Below the pieces are notes generated by a model, which saw only the letters and a list, made by a program, of their open reading frames with translations, was not told the origin of the DNA and ran no database searches. 64,000 nt of DNA from Ambrosia x helenae (lineage: Eukaryota; Streptophyta; Magnoliopsida; Asterales; Asteraceae). Positions 48,015 to 58,485 of the stretch are shown one piece after another. Position 1 is the stretch's first letter, and each line of letters starts with the position of its first letter. The stretch covers positions 1-64,000 of the forward strand of contig JAUTDX010002156.1 of the NCBI GenBank assembly GCA_030844895.1. Direction: 5' to 3'. The translations under genes were made by a program, and so were the position numbers.

Positions 48015-48218
48015 TACCTTGAGCTTATCCTTTAAATTATGAAGCTTAGTAGCGACAGCCTGTTTATAAAGAGGTTCGGAATGCGGAACAATAGACGGAG
48101 TAGAGATCGAGTAACGGCGGACGAGAGGTGGCGGAGCTGACGGTGGCGTATCCGCCGGAGATTTCCTCGGCTCGAAGCCACTCACCTCCCAGTTCCACCT
48201 GTTATTGTTGTTCGACAT
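38543..48218 (-). CDS. KIN-14B: Kinesin-like protein KIN-14A/B (KAC/KCA type), 23 exons, frameshift near C-terminus
   Basis: Exons (minus, 5' to 3'): 48218-48018, 46434-46311, 45858-45772, 45330-45160, 45064-44958, 44816-44685, 44592-44414, 43514-43353, 43253-43162, 43067-42916, 42837-42664, 42544-42398, 41755-41600, 41500-41429, 41360-41311, 41214-41010, 40913-40722, 40391-40173, 40087-39737, 39634-39536, 39468-39328, 39249-39091, 38988-38543. It starts like Arabidopsis KAC1/KCA1 ([15 protein letters not shown]). The motor spans residues about 138-460, with P-loop [11 protein letters not shown], a degenerate switch I (NTKINTSH for NxxSSRSH) and intact switch II DLAGSE. Coiled coil follows (about 470-650), then the family's unique C-terminal half. 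KAC proteins anchor and move chloroplasts through short actin filaments, and KCA1 was reported to bind CDKA;1. One base is missing between 38637 and 38638: as written translation stops at 38620 (1246 aa, ending SDYTGP), whereas adding one base gives 1272 aa ending [13 protein letters not shown], the family's normal tail. Confidence 0.93.
40570..40672. repeat. Fragment of the intronic MITE family in the kinesin gene
   Basis: Within intron 40392-40721 the stretch with GGTTGACCCAACC...CAACTTGACCAACC ends ATGGTGCCACCTTT, matching the right terminus of the AGAGGTGGCAA-type elements found in the neighbouring C2/MUN gene. Confidence 0.45.
46435..48017 (-). other. First intron of the kinesin gene (1.58 kb)
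   Basis: Starts GTATAT directly after exon 1 and ends GACAG. A (TAA)n microsatellite at 47969-48013 sits within a few bases of the donor. The rest is CA/AT-rich with no recognisable gene. Long first introns often carry enhancer elements in plants, but none is identifiable here. Confidence 0.75.
47969..48013. repeat. (TAA)n microsatellite next to a splice donor
   Basis: About 13-15 TAA units, ending 4-6 bases from the exon 1 donor of the kinesin gene (TATTATTAT immediately after GTATAT on the coding strand). Confidence 0.95.
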
Positions 48219-48420
48219 TTATAAAAATGTTACAGAACCCTAATTTCTTAATATATTATATATATAGAATAGAGGACAGTGATGGAGATTTGTAAATATG
48301 TAGCGATGACGGTCATGGAGAAGATAATCCGGCGACCAACGCCACTCTCTCTTTCTCTCTCTAGATATTTCTTTCTCTCTCTACCCTTTTGTGTGACTCA
48401 AATCTTTGGTTGTGTAATAG
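48219..48420 (-). promoter_or_regulatory. 5' leader/proximal promoter of the kinesin gene with GA tract
   Basis: On the gene strand this holds GAGAGAGAAAGAAATATCTAG and AGAGAGAAAGAGAGAG (plus coordinates about 48338-48384), a candidate BBR/BPC or GAGA site and typical leader composition. TATATATAATATAT lies at about 48248-48265, too close to the ATG to be certain as a TATA box. Confidence 0.45.
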
Positions 48421-49108
48421 TTTTCCCTCTATTTGGCAATTTCACTCACTTTATTTATTTATTATTTTAAGTTACAAAAAACAATAGTGTAAATTATTTT
48501 TTTTATTCAAAACTATTATTTTATTTGTTTTCTTAAAAGTTGTTTACTTGTATTTAGTTTGTTAGATTAGATTTAGTAATACATCACAAATCATGTGTCA
48601 TTGTTGGTGAACATTGTCATCAGTTCATATTTACTGTTGCAGTGTTGCTTATTATTGTTTTTTTGTGAAACACCTTATCATTGCTTCAACTATTAACCAT
48701 GATCATTATCTTTTTAACAACTTCACAACACCATTTATGGTCGTGATCCAACCACAAAGTAGAATTCTAATCGAGTTCTAAATTCAAACCTAAATATAAT
48801 GACACAATTAGTGATGGTGGAGAAAGAAAGTAAAAAAGATGAAATCTTAAAGGGGTGGGACTGGCTTTATACATCAACCTAATTAGCATTATATAATCAA
48901 TAAATGTTTACTAGTAACATATCAGTTTACTAGTAACATATCAATAAATGTTTACGGTTAATATAAATATTTTAAAGTTTTATAAAGTTGGATAAAAAAT
49001 TAATACTCATTTAGAGTTTAGAAGTATACTTGGAGTCACTATAGAACTTAATACAAGTTTAATGTTAAAAACGATATAAAAATAATATTATTACAACGAT
49101 ATCCTAAT
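48421..49108. other. AT-rich intergenic DNA
   Basis: No supported gene. A short direct repeat, TTTACTAGTAACATATCA, occurs twice at 48907-48942. Confidence 0.5.
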
Positions 49109-49357
49109 TCCTAAATGGTGTCGGGTTTTTAATAAGAAGAGGCGGAGACCTAGTGAGGTTGTGGAGATCATTAAATCGACGACTTATTTTTGGATTCGTA
49201 ATAGGTCTAGGTGGAAAGATGTCGATTGGAAAAATTGGTGTATTTGCCCTTTGGCTTGATGTTGTTTTCGGTTGTTTTACTCGTTGATCCTTGCTTTGAG
49301 GACCATTCGAGTCTGTGTTAATAAAATATCTTTTAAAAAAAAATATCCTAAATGGTG
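49109..49357 (+). mobile_element. Short LINE 3'-end insertion with TSD
   Basis: TCCTAAATGGTG at 49109-49120 is repeated at 49346-49357. Between them lies a 5'-truncated LINE tail. Its frame reads KRRRPSEVVEIIKSTTYFW then RSRWKDVDWKNW before a stop, followed by a 3' UTR with TTAATAAAATATC and a poly(A) at about 49335-49343. The sequence matches the C-terminal LINE region also seen on the minus strand at 37851-38169. Confidence 0.85.
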
Positions 49358-51140
49358 AACGGTTATGGTATCAATTTTCGAATCCATGCCGATTCTAACG
49401 TATTTAATTGACTAATAAAAAATTATTAATTAATATGTTTATTGAAAGTTACGAGCATATTTAGTAGGAGACGATTTCATAGTCAAAACAATAAGGGGAG
49501 TGGCACCCAACAATTTTATTAATTAGCATTTTAATATAACAATAACAATTATCCTTGACGTGATTACTTAAAACAATTTATCTGAACCTAAATTAATCAA
49601 ATACACTCTAAGATCATATAATCATCATCCATATACTCAATAGATACTTAAATAGGTGTGCATCTTAATAGTATTTAGATTAAAACCAAACTTATAATTG
49701 ATTCTTTTAGTTTCTCATAACCGATTATTTCAATTATTAACAGTTCATCTAATGAAAAAGATGATTTGGCCTTCAAAATGTAAGCAAAAGAGAATAAACA
49801 ACAACTAATATGTTATTTATATAAAAAAAAAGTAAATATATCATAAGTTTTCGAACACATAACATACATGTATAAATAATAAAAACATATAAAGACTGGT
49901 CTTAATAGCAATTCAATTAATCCAGTTATTTATTCACTGCAGAAGTGCTCACAAAAATAAATTATAAAAAAGTTTATTATAACCAAATTATTGATTTATC
50001 AATTGATTTACTCCTGGGTTATGATTTGGTCTTTTTTGACCCCTAAATTAAGTGAGCACTAATAGAATAATTAATTAATTTATAAATATAATCCCAAAGC
50101 TCGAAAACCCTTTTATTTTCTTTATCATTTATACTAGTATTTATTTGGTAGTAAATTCATAGGAGTGAGTAGAGATGTACCAAGTATACATAAAAATTAA
50201 AATAAAAAAAAGCAGGTGAAACAATTCAAATAATATTAAATTAAAGATACTAAATAAATAACAAAGTGAAATAATAAATAGAAATAGGGTAGGTGCATTA
50301 AAAATGGGTGTTTTGTAATTCAAACACCTAAAAGCAATTTGGAACGCAAAAGAATTTGTGTTTCACGGTTTACGAGAAATCGCTTTCGTTGTGTATTTGG
50401 ATTGGGTTGGAGGGAAGACAGCCGCACATCACACGTCTGAATAAATTTTTTTTTTAAATAGCTTTTGGGCCGGATCTTTAAATATTACCGGATTGGGTTT
50501 GTTTATGTTACCTTATGTCTCAATCTATCTACAAGTTATATTTTGGGAGTGGGAAATGAGAATAGAAAACAAAATTTGGCAACCGTGGACATAGGATTAG
50601 TGGGGACGTGGGATTTCACTCATTATTGGTTCGGTTCATTATAGTACTAGTATGCAACGGTTGTTACATAATCGTTGAAGGTAAGCATGACCGTCTAATT
50701 TAAACGGCTGAGATTGTTAAAAATTTTGATCGGAAGGATGAGATCAAACTAAAAACGGGTTTATAGCCGGCATCAGTAGTATTTTAAAATATTGAAACAC
50801 CAGTGGCTAACAAAACACTGGCCAGGGATAAACAACTTACAACGTTTTCAACCCATACCATCTACTTTAAGTCTATCTTTCAATTCCTATTGATAAGCCA
50901 CAAGAATGAAACATTAAGTATAACTTGAAAGTTAAAAATCATTCAATTCTTTCGACTTACAGTTACTCTTGAAAACATCACCGATTTTGAAACACCAACA
51001 AAACCCACCTGATAGATAAGATGACAACTTGTAACATCTCCTTTATAACCTTCTTGCATGTTCCCAAGTTCGACTGTTCGAGTAGCTAATAAGAGTCTCC
51101 CTTTTAACATAATCTAACTTGTTATATTATGTTTTATATA
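49358..51140. other. AT-rich intergenic DNA
   Basis: Nothing gene-like. Poly(A/T)-rich and composed of degenerate unique sequence. The reverse-strand frame 50141-50323 is low-complexity (Phe/Leu/Ile). Confidence 0.5.
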
Positions 51141-51384
51141 GTGCATGTTTGGCTCTCCATTTTTTTCCCAACTTTTGACTTATAACTTATTGAAGAAGTC
51201 AAAAGTTAAAAAAAAGTGTTTGGGTAATTGTTTGGAAAAGGAGCTTTTGGAAGATTTTGGCCTTGGAAAAGGATAAATGAAGGAAAAAGTGAGAAGTCAC
51301 AATTTGTGACTTTTGGGGAAAAGAAGCTTTTGATGGGGAAAAAGTCATAAGGAGAAAATAAAATGGAGAGCCAAACATGGCCAT
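51141..51384. mobile_element. hAT-like MITE, about 243 bp
   Basis: Left terminus GTGCATGTTTGGCTCTCCAT and right terminus whose reverse complement is GGCCATGTTTGGCTCTCCAT. Subterminal AACTTTTGACTTATAACTT and AAAGTCATAAGGAGAAAA are partial inverses. Flanks TTTATATA and TTTATCTA suggest an imperfect 8-bp duplication. No coding sequence. Confidence 0.65.
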
Positions 51385-51404
51385 AGTTTATCTATGCTAT
51401 ATAT

Positions 51405-51770
51405 ATAGGGCATGGTTCTAGAGAAAACCTCAAAAAAAATGAGAAAACACACTAAACTCTGTGATAACCATTGATCAAGCATGATCAATGGTTGTCATTA
51501 ATGGTCCCACCTTCTAATTAAAATAATACACATTAATTAATATTATAATGCAATAAGGGTATATTGGGTAATTTAACCACCTCCTCTTTCCACCTTTTTT
51601 TACCTTTTCTCTCAATTATTTCACCTTCTCTCTCCACCTTTTTGCATTCTCTCTCCACCTTTCATTTCACCAACACTCTCTTTCCATCTCATTTCTCCTA
51701 CTTTTCTCTCTACAACTTATTTCACATACTAATTTAAAGATCCAGATTTATTAATAACGTATGCCTCACG
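51405..51770 (+). repeat. TIR-element end, TATATAGGGC...GAGAAAAC type
   Basis: ATATATATAGGGCATGGTTC followed by GAGAAAAC twice, AACCATTGATCAA and a CTCTCTCC-rich interior has the same plan as the left end at 55329 and the inverted end at 13147. A partner end was not found, so this is a partial or diverged copy. GATCAAGCATGATC at 51473-51486 forms a small palindrome. Confidence 0.4.
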
Positions 51771-52910
51771 ATCCTTTTAACACATGTTAGATGTTCTCTT
51801 CAAACAAACTCCTTTCATACACATCACTAACACGTGTAATTGGTTCAAATAATTATCACGTTAATTTTGGACTAGTATAACAACATAAAAGAACACATGT
51901 ATATAAAAATTTATTGCAATCAACATTGAGTGTAACAAGTTAATTTCATATAAATCTAAACAATTAAAAAGATGATTAAAACTATCATAAACTAACATAA
52001 AAAAACACATTATGCTTCATCTTTAATAGTCATCTTCGGCGTTATGCTTCATTTCTTATTAGGCATCTTCGGCTTCTTGTTTCAATCCTTATCACTCCAT
52101 CTCTAGTCGATCCTTGTGTGGAGTAGCCGGCTTGAAGTCTAGTGGTTGTTCATAGAACCTCCTATAGTAATTATTTTTAATAATTAAACATTTGTAACTA
52201 GCAAATGTTAACTGGGTCAATTTGGGTGTTAGTTGGACATATACTAACATGTGTTAACGATAACACATGTTAATTAAACCCTAGCACGTGTTGGTTGGGC
52301 ATATACTAACATGTGTTAGCATCACTAACACATGTTAATTGAACCCTAACACGTGTCAATTGGAATAGATTCATCAGTAGGCACCATATACAAACCTGTG
52401 TTAGTATCACTAACACATGTTAATTGAACCCTAACACATGTCAATTGGGATAGATTCATCAGTAGGCACCAATACAAACATACGTTAGAATCACTAACAT
52501 GTGTTTATTGAACCCTGAAACATCAGTAAGCACCAATACAAAAATTCAAAACCTTCACATAAAATAACATATATACAAGAATTAAAAATTTAAAAACTAT
52601 TAGAAACAAATCAAAAGATATACCAAGAAAAATAAAAACACATTTGCTATTTAACACTACATGTTAATTAAACCCTAACACATGTTAATTGAGATAGATT
52701 CAGCTCCTAATTCATAACTAATAGACCTTAAACAAAAAATATGCAATAAAAACACATTTACCCAATTTTTTTAATATAATTATTGTAAAAAAATTAAAAA
52801 ACAAAATAATAAAGCATCTTCATTATCCTTTGATTGGATGTATCTTATGAAAACCACAAACTTGCATTGGCTTGAGATATAAGTTTTATTAGCTTAAATC
52901 TCTCTGATCC
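51771..52910. other. AT-rich DNA with an 84-bp minisatellite
   Basis: 52240-52545 holds about three and a half copies of an 84-85 bp unit containing TCACTAACACATGTTAATTG, AACCCTAACACGTGTCAATT and ATTCATCAGTAGGCACC. Further fragments occur at 52655-52700. No gene. Confidence 0.7.
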
Positions 52911-53075
52911 ATGGTATCCACTAACCTTAGCGACAACGAGATCCATAATTCGAACATGGGGGAAACGTTCTTCCATTGCTGTTTTCATAAAAATGGAATA
53001 AGCAACCCATACAGAGTTCGTTGTACTGGTTGCGAAAAGAAATCAACAGTCGGATCGACACTAACAAACAGATGA
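52911..53075 (+). CDS. Small CxxC-motif ORF, 54 aa, member of a dispersed repeat
   Basis: ATG 52911 to TGA 53073. The predicted peptide has FHCCFHKNG followed by PYRVRCTGCEKKSTVGS. Two more copies of the PYRVRCTGC-like segment lie on the minus strand near 62555 and 62950, with CxxC and the basic KKS retained while surrounding sequence has drifted. The layout (HCC..H then CTGC) could bind zinc, but the family is not recognised and the reading frame may be only part of a longer spliced gene. Downstream homology with the 62.9-kb copy continues to about 53130 (TTTACCTTCCCATTGATTTC). Confidence 0.35.
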   Translation: MVSTNLSDNEIHNSNMGETFFHCCFHKNGISNPYRVRCTGCEKKSTVGSTLTNR

Positions 53076-54006
53076 AAATTATACTATTTTGTTTACCTTC
53101 CCATTGATTTCAAGTATGCTCTTTTGACAAATGTCTAGTTGACCTAAAGTTCCTTTGAATTATAAAGAATATTAAAGAAAGACTTGTGCTATTTCTTTTC
53201 AAACCCTTCCATCATATACCTAACACAATACAATAATTCACCATTCTATACATACAACACACACCTTCAACCCATTCATCGTAAACTAGATCGATGATAG
53301 TCGTTTTTCGGCATTGTAAAGCGATTGTTATTGTTCCTAATGGTTTATCCCCATCATTCATCCATCACTATTGAGACACATTATAAAAACCCACACCACC
53401 AACACCCACCTCACACACAATATTATTATTATTCTATACCAATGGAACCACCACCACCATGATCTACCTTTATCACCTCTAAGTAGGGGTGAGCATAATT
53501 GATCCGGACAAAAAAAAAAGAGGCCCGGCTCGGAAATACATGAAAACCAACCCAGGTCTGTATTGTAGGTTATGTTATCGGTCCAGGAAATCAGCTCCAG
53601 CCGGTTCTCGGGTCGGGTCGGTCCAGGACACAATGAAACCGAGCAAAAACTAATGGACGAAATAACTTCTAAAATAACTAACTTGAACTATTTTAGGCGC
53701 CAAAATCATGGGCCTATTATATTACAATGGACAGCTAATAGCTCACCCCTAACAGATATACATACTCTAATAGAAACTTATAAAGCCACCTTTGACCTAA
53801 TAAGAACAAGAAGGTTGCTCTCGAACAGGAATAACAAGATCAATAAGGCTGCAACCATCTTCCAACCTGTAATCAATCAATCAGAAACGTGTCTTTCAGT
53901 TTTGACCTGCTAATATGGTATTATAAAACATATTGCATATATATTTTCGCTATTTATTCATTTATTTGTTGATAATTGATCTCGTTTATTTTAAAGTATT
54001 GATTTC
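53076..54006. other. Repeat-rich intergenic DNA
   Basis: 53168-53200 repeats a phrase present at 62333-62365 (AAAGACTTGTGCTATTTCTT). 53292-53316 and 53440-53470 recur inverted near 62983-63004 and 63535-63560. The plus frame 53572-53913 reads 113 codons without recognised homology. Confidence 0.4.
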
Positions 54007-54159
54007 ATGCTTGAACAAGAACATGAAGGCTGCAAACATATTTTCGCTTTATTCATGTTTTAGGGATTACGTTTCCAGCCAAACGTTGCAATTTGATAAA
54101 CAGAGAATATGCTTATAGAACCAAATATGTTTGCAGCCTTCATGTTCTTGTTCAAGCAT
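54007..54159. repeat. Perfect 37-bp inverted repeat with 79-bp loop
   Basis: 54007-54043 (starting ATGCTTGAACAAGAACATGA) is the exact reverse complement of 54123-54159. The transcript of either strand would form a long, perfectly paired hairpin. Confidence 0.95.
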
Positions 54160-54421
54160 TGCCATGCCCGCTGTTACAATATTAGTGCAGAGCATGATGG
54201 GTGTTAGTGTTATGGGGTGTGCATCATAAATGTGTGACAATATTTATTACCAGTTGTAGTGCAAGACTTTCTCAATAGTTTTACTGAATGCTGAACACAT
54301 TCATAATGGAAATCCCCATCCATATAATTTGAAAAAAAAATACACAGTTATCTATAAAATCTGAATACTCGATATGTATTTGGTTTGTTAATTTTATTAT
54401 TTGTTTTTTTAACAAGCTAAG

Positions 54422-54646
54422 ATGGATCGAAGAAGAATTACGTCGATTGAAGTTTGGGCGGTGTTTGAAAAGTTTACTGACGCAGATGAGAATAAAGCGG
54501 CAAGATGCAAAAATTGCGCAAAAGTGTATTTTGCTGACCCGACTAAATGCGGAATAGTGACATTGCAAAAACATCTTGTAAAAAGTCCGCACTGCCTTGG
54601 TAATTGAAATATTAAAAGCTTTTTACAATATAAAATTGGTTTCATC

Positions 54647-54681
<35 letters not shown>

Positions 54682-54702
54682 TTGCAGAAAATAATGTTAA
54701 CT
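54422..54702 (+). CDS. Small BED-type zinc-finger gene, two exons
   Basis: Exon 1 (54422-54600) encodes MDRRRITSIEVWAVFEKF, then CKNCAKVYFADPTKCGIVTL and QKHLVKSPHC, a BED finger with C-x2-C ... H-x5-H/C spacing. A GTAATT donor at 54601 and a TTTGCAG acceptor at 54687 flank an intron with a (TA)n run (54650-54677). Exon 2 adds only a few residues (ENNVN) and a TAG. The product of about 65 residues is one finger with no transposase. BED fingers are the DNA-binding part of hAT transposases and of domesticated relatives such as DAYSLEEPER. This could be a truncated hAT gene rather than a working gene; no flanking hAT ends were identified. Confidence 0.55.
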
Positions 54703-55289
54703 AGCCAGAGGTTGAGTATCGATATGAAAAAGATGAAGATGAAGGCTTTTTGTTTTTGGTTTTTGTTTGAGACTAGTTGATTTAATATTATGTCGTGCTA
54801 ATCGTAATCGTATCAACATTATATTTTTAATAGCGAATTTGAGTTTATGAATTTGGTTAATTGCTTATGTCACATCTAATTTTATGTCTTGTCCTCGCGT
54901 GCATACACATTCTAATTAAATGAAACTGGGTAGTTTGAGAACAGAATTGTGGATGTTAATCCTACTTCAAGATGCCTTCCTATATATGCATCAAAATTGC
55001 TCCTTGGAAACATTATAGAATAAACTTCAAGCTCATACAGTATGAGGATGTTCTAGCGTATCAAAAATAAAGAAACCAATGGTCGTAGAGATAAAGCCAT
55101 ATAGGTAGCCTGTGATCCTATAATATCTTCTTATAAGACATGGGTAATTAGTGCTCTAAATTGCACTTAGTAGGTCGAGCTCATTGGTCGGCTCAGACAC
55201 AATATATTATCTTGTATCTATGACTCATCGTACTCGTGAACTTGAGTTGATTCATAAGACACCAAAAATCGTATCCATTTAGAATCCGG
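54703..55289. other. Intergenic DNA
   Basis: No gene supported. Ends in the (TA)n tract that accepted the element at 55329. Confidence 0.45.

Positions 55290-55328
<39 letters not shown>
55290..55328. repeat. (TA)n tract flanking the FAR1 element, left side
   Basis: About 18 TA units. A matching (TA)n lies at 58747-58771 on the other side, so the element sits in, or duplicated, a TA repeat. Confidence 0.9.
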
Positions 55329-55335
<7 letters not shown>

Positions 55336-55791
55336 GTTCCGGTAAGAAAATTGTTTTGTGTAGGAAGAGTAGGAAGTGTTTTCAACCGTTTGATCTATAA
55401 ATTGATGGTTTAGATTAAAAGTTTAGGTTAGTTAATATTATACTAATTATAAATTAATGGTTAGGGGTAGGATGGTCTAATTAGTGTTTTAAAAGAGGGT
55501 AGAAAAGTCATTTTAATTTATATATCTGGTAACCACTCCTTAATTCAAGCAAAATTATTAATATATCCTATTTACTTACCCCCCTCTCTCTCTCTCAATA
55601 TCAACGATAGGTCATCTTCAACTTTTGTATCTTATTCTTTCTTCTCACTAACAACAATCAAATAAACCTAATAATTATAGTGTTCTTTTACAGATCCAAC
55701 TCGGGTAAAACAGAGTACGCAAGGGAAGAAAATAAATCACCCAAAAACCGTTCGTTGATCCAGACTTAATCGGAAAAAAAAAACGAATCAA

Positions 55792-56646
55792 ATGGAGGGA
55801 AATCAGACACCAATACACCGACATCTACCCTCACAGGTACCGATTTAACTGATTTTGTTTAATTTTTTTAATAATTAAGTTTTTTTTCAGGTGTTTTATG
55901 ATGCTTGAGGTTGAGTGTGTTTCAGGAATCATTGTTAGGGTTGAATCATGTTCTTGAGTAGGTTTTTGTAATAATTTTTTAATTTAGTGTTATTAAGTAT
56001 CTTAAATTGAAGGTCTTGATAAATTGTGTTTTATAATTGGGTTTTAGATAATTTGTTGATGGTGTTTTTATAGTAGTGATTTAAATATTGTTTTATTCAG
56101 TGTTTTATATTACGAAACATTATATGTTGTGTTTCCTCGTTATAACATCTAAGTTTTGGGTTTTAGATAATTTTGTAGATGGTGTTTTTATAGTAGTGTT
56201 TTAAATAGTGTTTTATTCAGTGTTTTATAATATGAAACATTATATGTTGTGTTTTCTCGTTATAACATCTATGTTATTTGGTACATTAATGTGTAGTGTT
56301 TTGTAAAACTTTCATTCAAGGATCTGATGACGACTTTATGAGCCCGTCATTAAAGTTAGTGATTAATACTGCACAATTGTCTGGAAAAAGCGATTCAAAG
56401 AAAAGAAGGAGTCCCGACATGAAGAAAAAGGTGTCAACAAGAAAGCAAAGGTTGATGATCGTAAATATGTGAAGAAAAAGGAGAAGACGGTTAAGGGGAA
56501 GTCACGTAATCTGAATTTGAAGACATCAAAGAAGGTGAAAGGCGTGAAGAGCTCACAACCATATGTGTACAAAGAATATTCGGGGGACAAAATTAAGTTG
56601 AATTATGTTGATTATGTTTTGTATGATGTTACATTGTGTTTTTAGG
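55792..56646 (+). pseudogene. Lys-rich gene remnant inside the TIR element
   Basis: A possible first exon at 55792-55836 encodes MEGNQTPIHRHLPSQ and ends at a GTACCG donor. After an intron with a 119-bp duplication, an acceptor TTCAAG at 56320 opens a stretch reading SDDDFMSPSLKLVINTAQ, then KKRRSP. The frame shifts near 56430 to KKAKVDDRKYVKKKEKTVKG, ending at a stop near 56646. The phase does not join cleanly to exon 1. Function not recognised. Basic Lys/Arg clusters suggest a nuclear or nucleic-acid-binding protein. Confidence 0.4.
56038..56276. repeat. Two-copy 119-bp tandem duplication
   Basis: The phrase GTTTTAGATAATTT...GATGGTGTTTTTATAGTAGT through CGTTATAACATCTA occurs at 56041-56151 and 56160-56270 with scattered differences. 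Confidence 0.9.
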
Positions 56647-57321
56647 ATATTTGATTTAAAAAAACACTACGGTTAAATTACAATATAGTGCAAAAAAGGT
56701 TCGTTATTATTGCAATTCTCCTTTATAAAAAAAGAAGTAAACGAAAGCATTTTAAAGACACTACTTGCTCGTATAAAACACTACTTAATTGTATAAAACA
56801 CTATTTATTCGTATAAAACACTATGTATTCGTACATTTTAACAAACATGCCGATATAAAACGGTTATAGTTAAGGACTTAGAAATGACTGTATTACATCC
56901 AAATCTTGTTTTGGTATGAAGCCATATAGGTAAAAAAACGGTTCTATAAGACACTAGGGACTCATACAAAATGTTAGAAAACACTAATTATTCGTCTAAA
57001 AGTAACACTCATAAAGTTAAAAAACGGTTCAATCTGTACTTCTTGCTAAAAACATTAATTGTACTTCTTCACCTATAGTTTAAAAACACTACCGGTAATT
57101 AACTAGTGCAAACTTACTTGTTTCGGCTAGATGTTTGTAGTTTAAAAACACTACTCAAAACTTTTTTGATAAAATATATTAAAAGTAAATAAAAAAACAT
57201 GGAATCGAATATTTTCAGCACACTTATACAGTAACAAAGAATATCAAAGAAGGTAGCAAAAACATGAAACGTGGAAAAAAAAGGAACAGTAAATTGCCCG
57301 TTATTTTGTAATTTTAAAACA

Positions 57322-58485
57322 CTACTCGTCCTCATCATCATCAATCCCTACATCCTCGCCTGGTTCTCCTTCACCAGAGGTATCATCCTCATTGGCAACC
57401 TTCTTAGGATTTTGACAGGTGCGAATGTTGTGACCGCATTCCAAGCAATTTTGACACTGCCTTCGTACTTGGTTTGAATGATATCATCCTTTCTAACTAC
57501 GGCTTTACGTACACCTTTAGATGAAGACTCCTCGTTAGCAGAATCAAACGGCTTCGGTTTTTTATGACCCTCCTTAGAGCATATAAAGTACTTGGTTTGA
57601 ATGATATCATCCTTTCTAACTACGGTGGCACTTCTAATTGTAAAACCACCTGCATCAGCATACTTCTTATAAAAATTATAACCCTCCTCGACTGTCGCAA
57701 ACTTCATTCCAAGCTTTGGAATAATTGATTGGTCTACTTCAGGAATGAAATATGATGGACCTGTATTAAAAAAAACGGGGAATGATTCATACTTAAACTA
57801 TAATAAACACCACTTTTTTAATTTATAAAAACACACTTGCATGTGTATCATAAAACACTACTGATTCGTATTACGTGTCTACCCTAAAATCAACTACATG
57901 TATAGTATTATATAAAAACACTACTGATAACTGTTTTGATAAAAAAAAACATTACTTGTACGTGTAGATAAAAAACACTACTTGTGATATACTAATTCAT
58001 ATCTGATTAAAAAACACTGTGTATATTACTTGTACGTATAGACAAAAAAACACTACTGGTGATATACTAATTCATATCAGATTAAAAACACTGCTTATAC
58101 AGTTTTTACTTTAAAACACACATTTAAAAATTCAAAAACTCCACTTTATAACTAAAAAGTAAGAAAACCGTTCAGTAAACAACGACAAAAACATTATAAT
58201 TCTTAAAACTTCAAACCAATCTATACAATAACAGAATTAAACAAACTTCCTGCACATATATACGATAACATTTTTTCTATACTGGTTAAAAACAATCTAT
58301 AAAAATCAAAAAACAAAAAAACTTCCTACACAGATGGAATCGATCTATACGACTTCAAATCTGATTATAATAAAAAAAATGTAGACTTTTTATCAAATAT
58401 GAATAAACCTCATACAAATCAAAACGATCTAAAAAATAAAACAAGACTTACCATTCGAAAGATCTTGAAAAACTTCCGCCATCAT
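57322..58485 (-). pseudogene. FAR1/FRS-type gene, internally deleted
   Basis: Exon 1 (58485-58452) encodes MMAEVFQDLSN and ends at a GTAAGT donor. Exon 2 begins at 57760 after an AATACAG acceptor: PSYFIPEVDQSIIPKLGMKF, then the FAR1 DNA-binding domain start EEGYNFYKKYADAGGFTIR and KYFICSKEGHK. A 37-bp segment encoding VVRKDDIIQTKY is present twice (57587-57625 and 57463-57502). Soon after, a shifted frame reads CQNCLECGHNIRTC, the zinc knuckle normally found at the far C-terminus, then an acidic tail ending DDDEDE and TAG at 57322-57324. The transposase-derived middle and SWIM region are gone. As written the open frame ends at 57348. In Arabidopsis FAR1/FHY3 relatives are light-signalling transcription factors; here the context is a transposon. 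Confidence 0.75.

Noticed and set aside
52240..52545. CRISPR-like array (repeating 84-bp units)
   Set aside because: Units are contiguous and diverged with no unique spacers; it is a plant minisatellite.
53572..53913. 113-codon plus-strand frame
   Set aside because: No family recognised; the start lies in a low-complexity CCGG/GGTCC repeat, so it is not listed as a gene.
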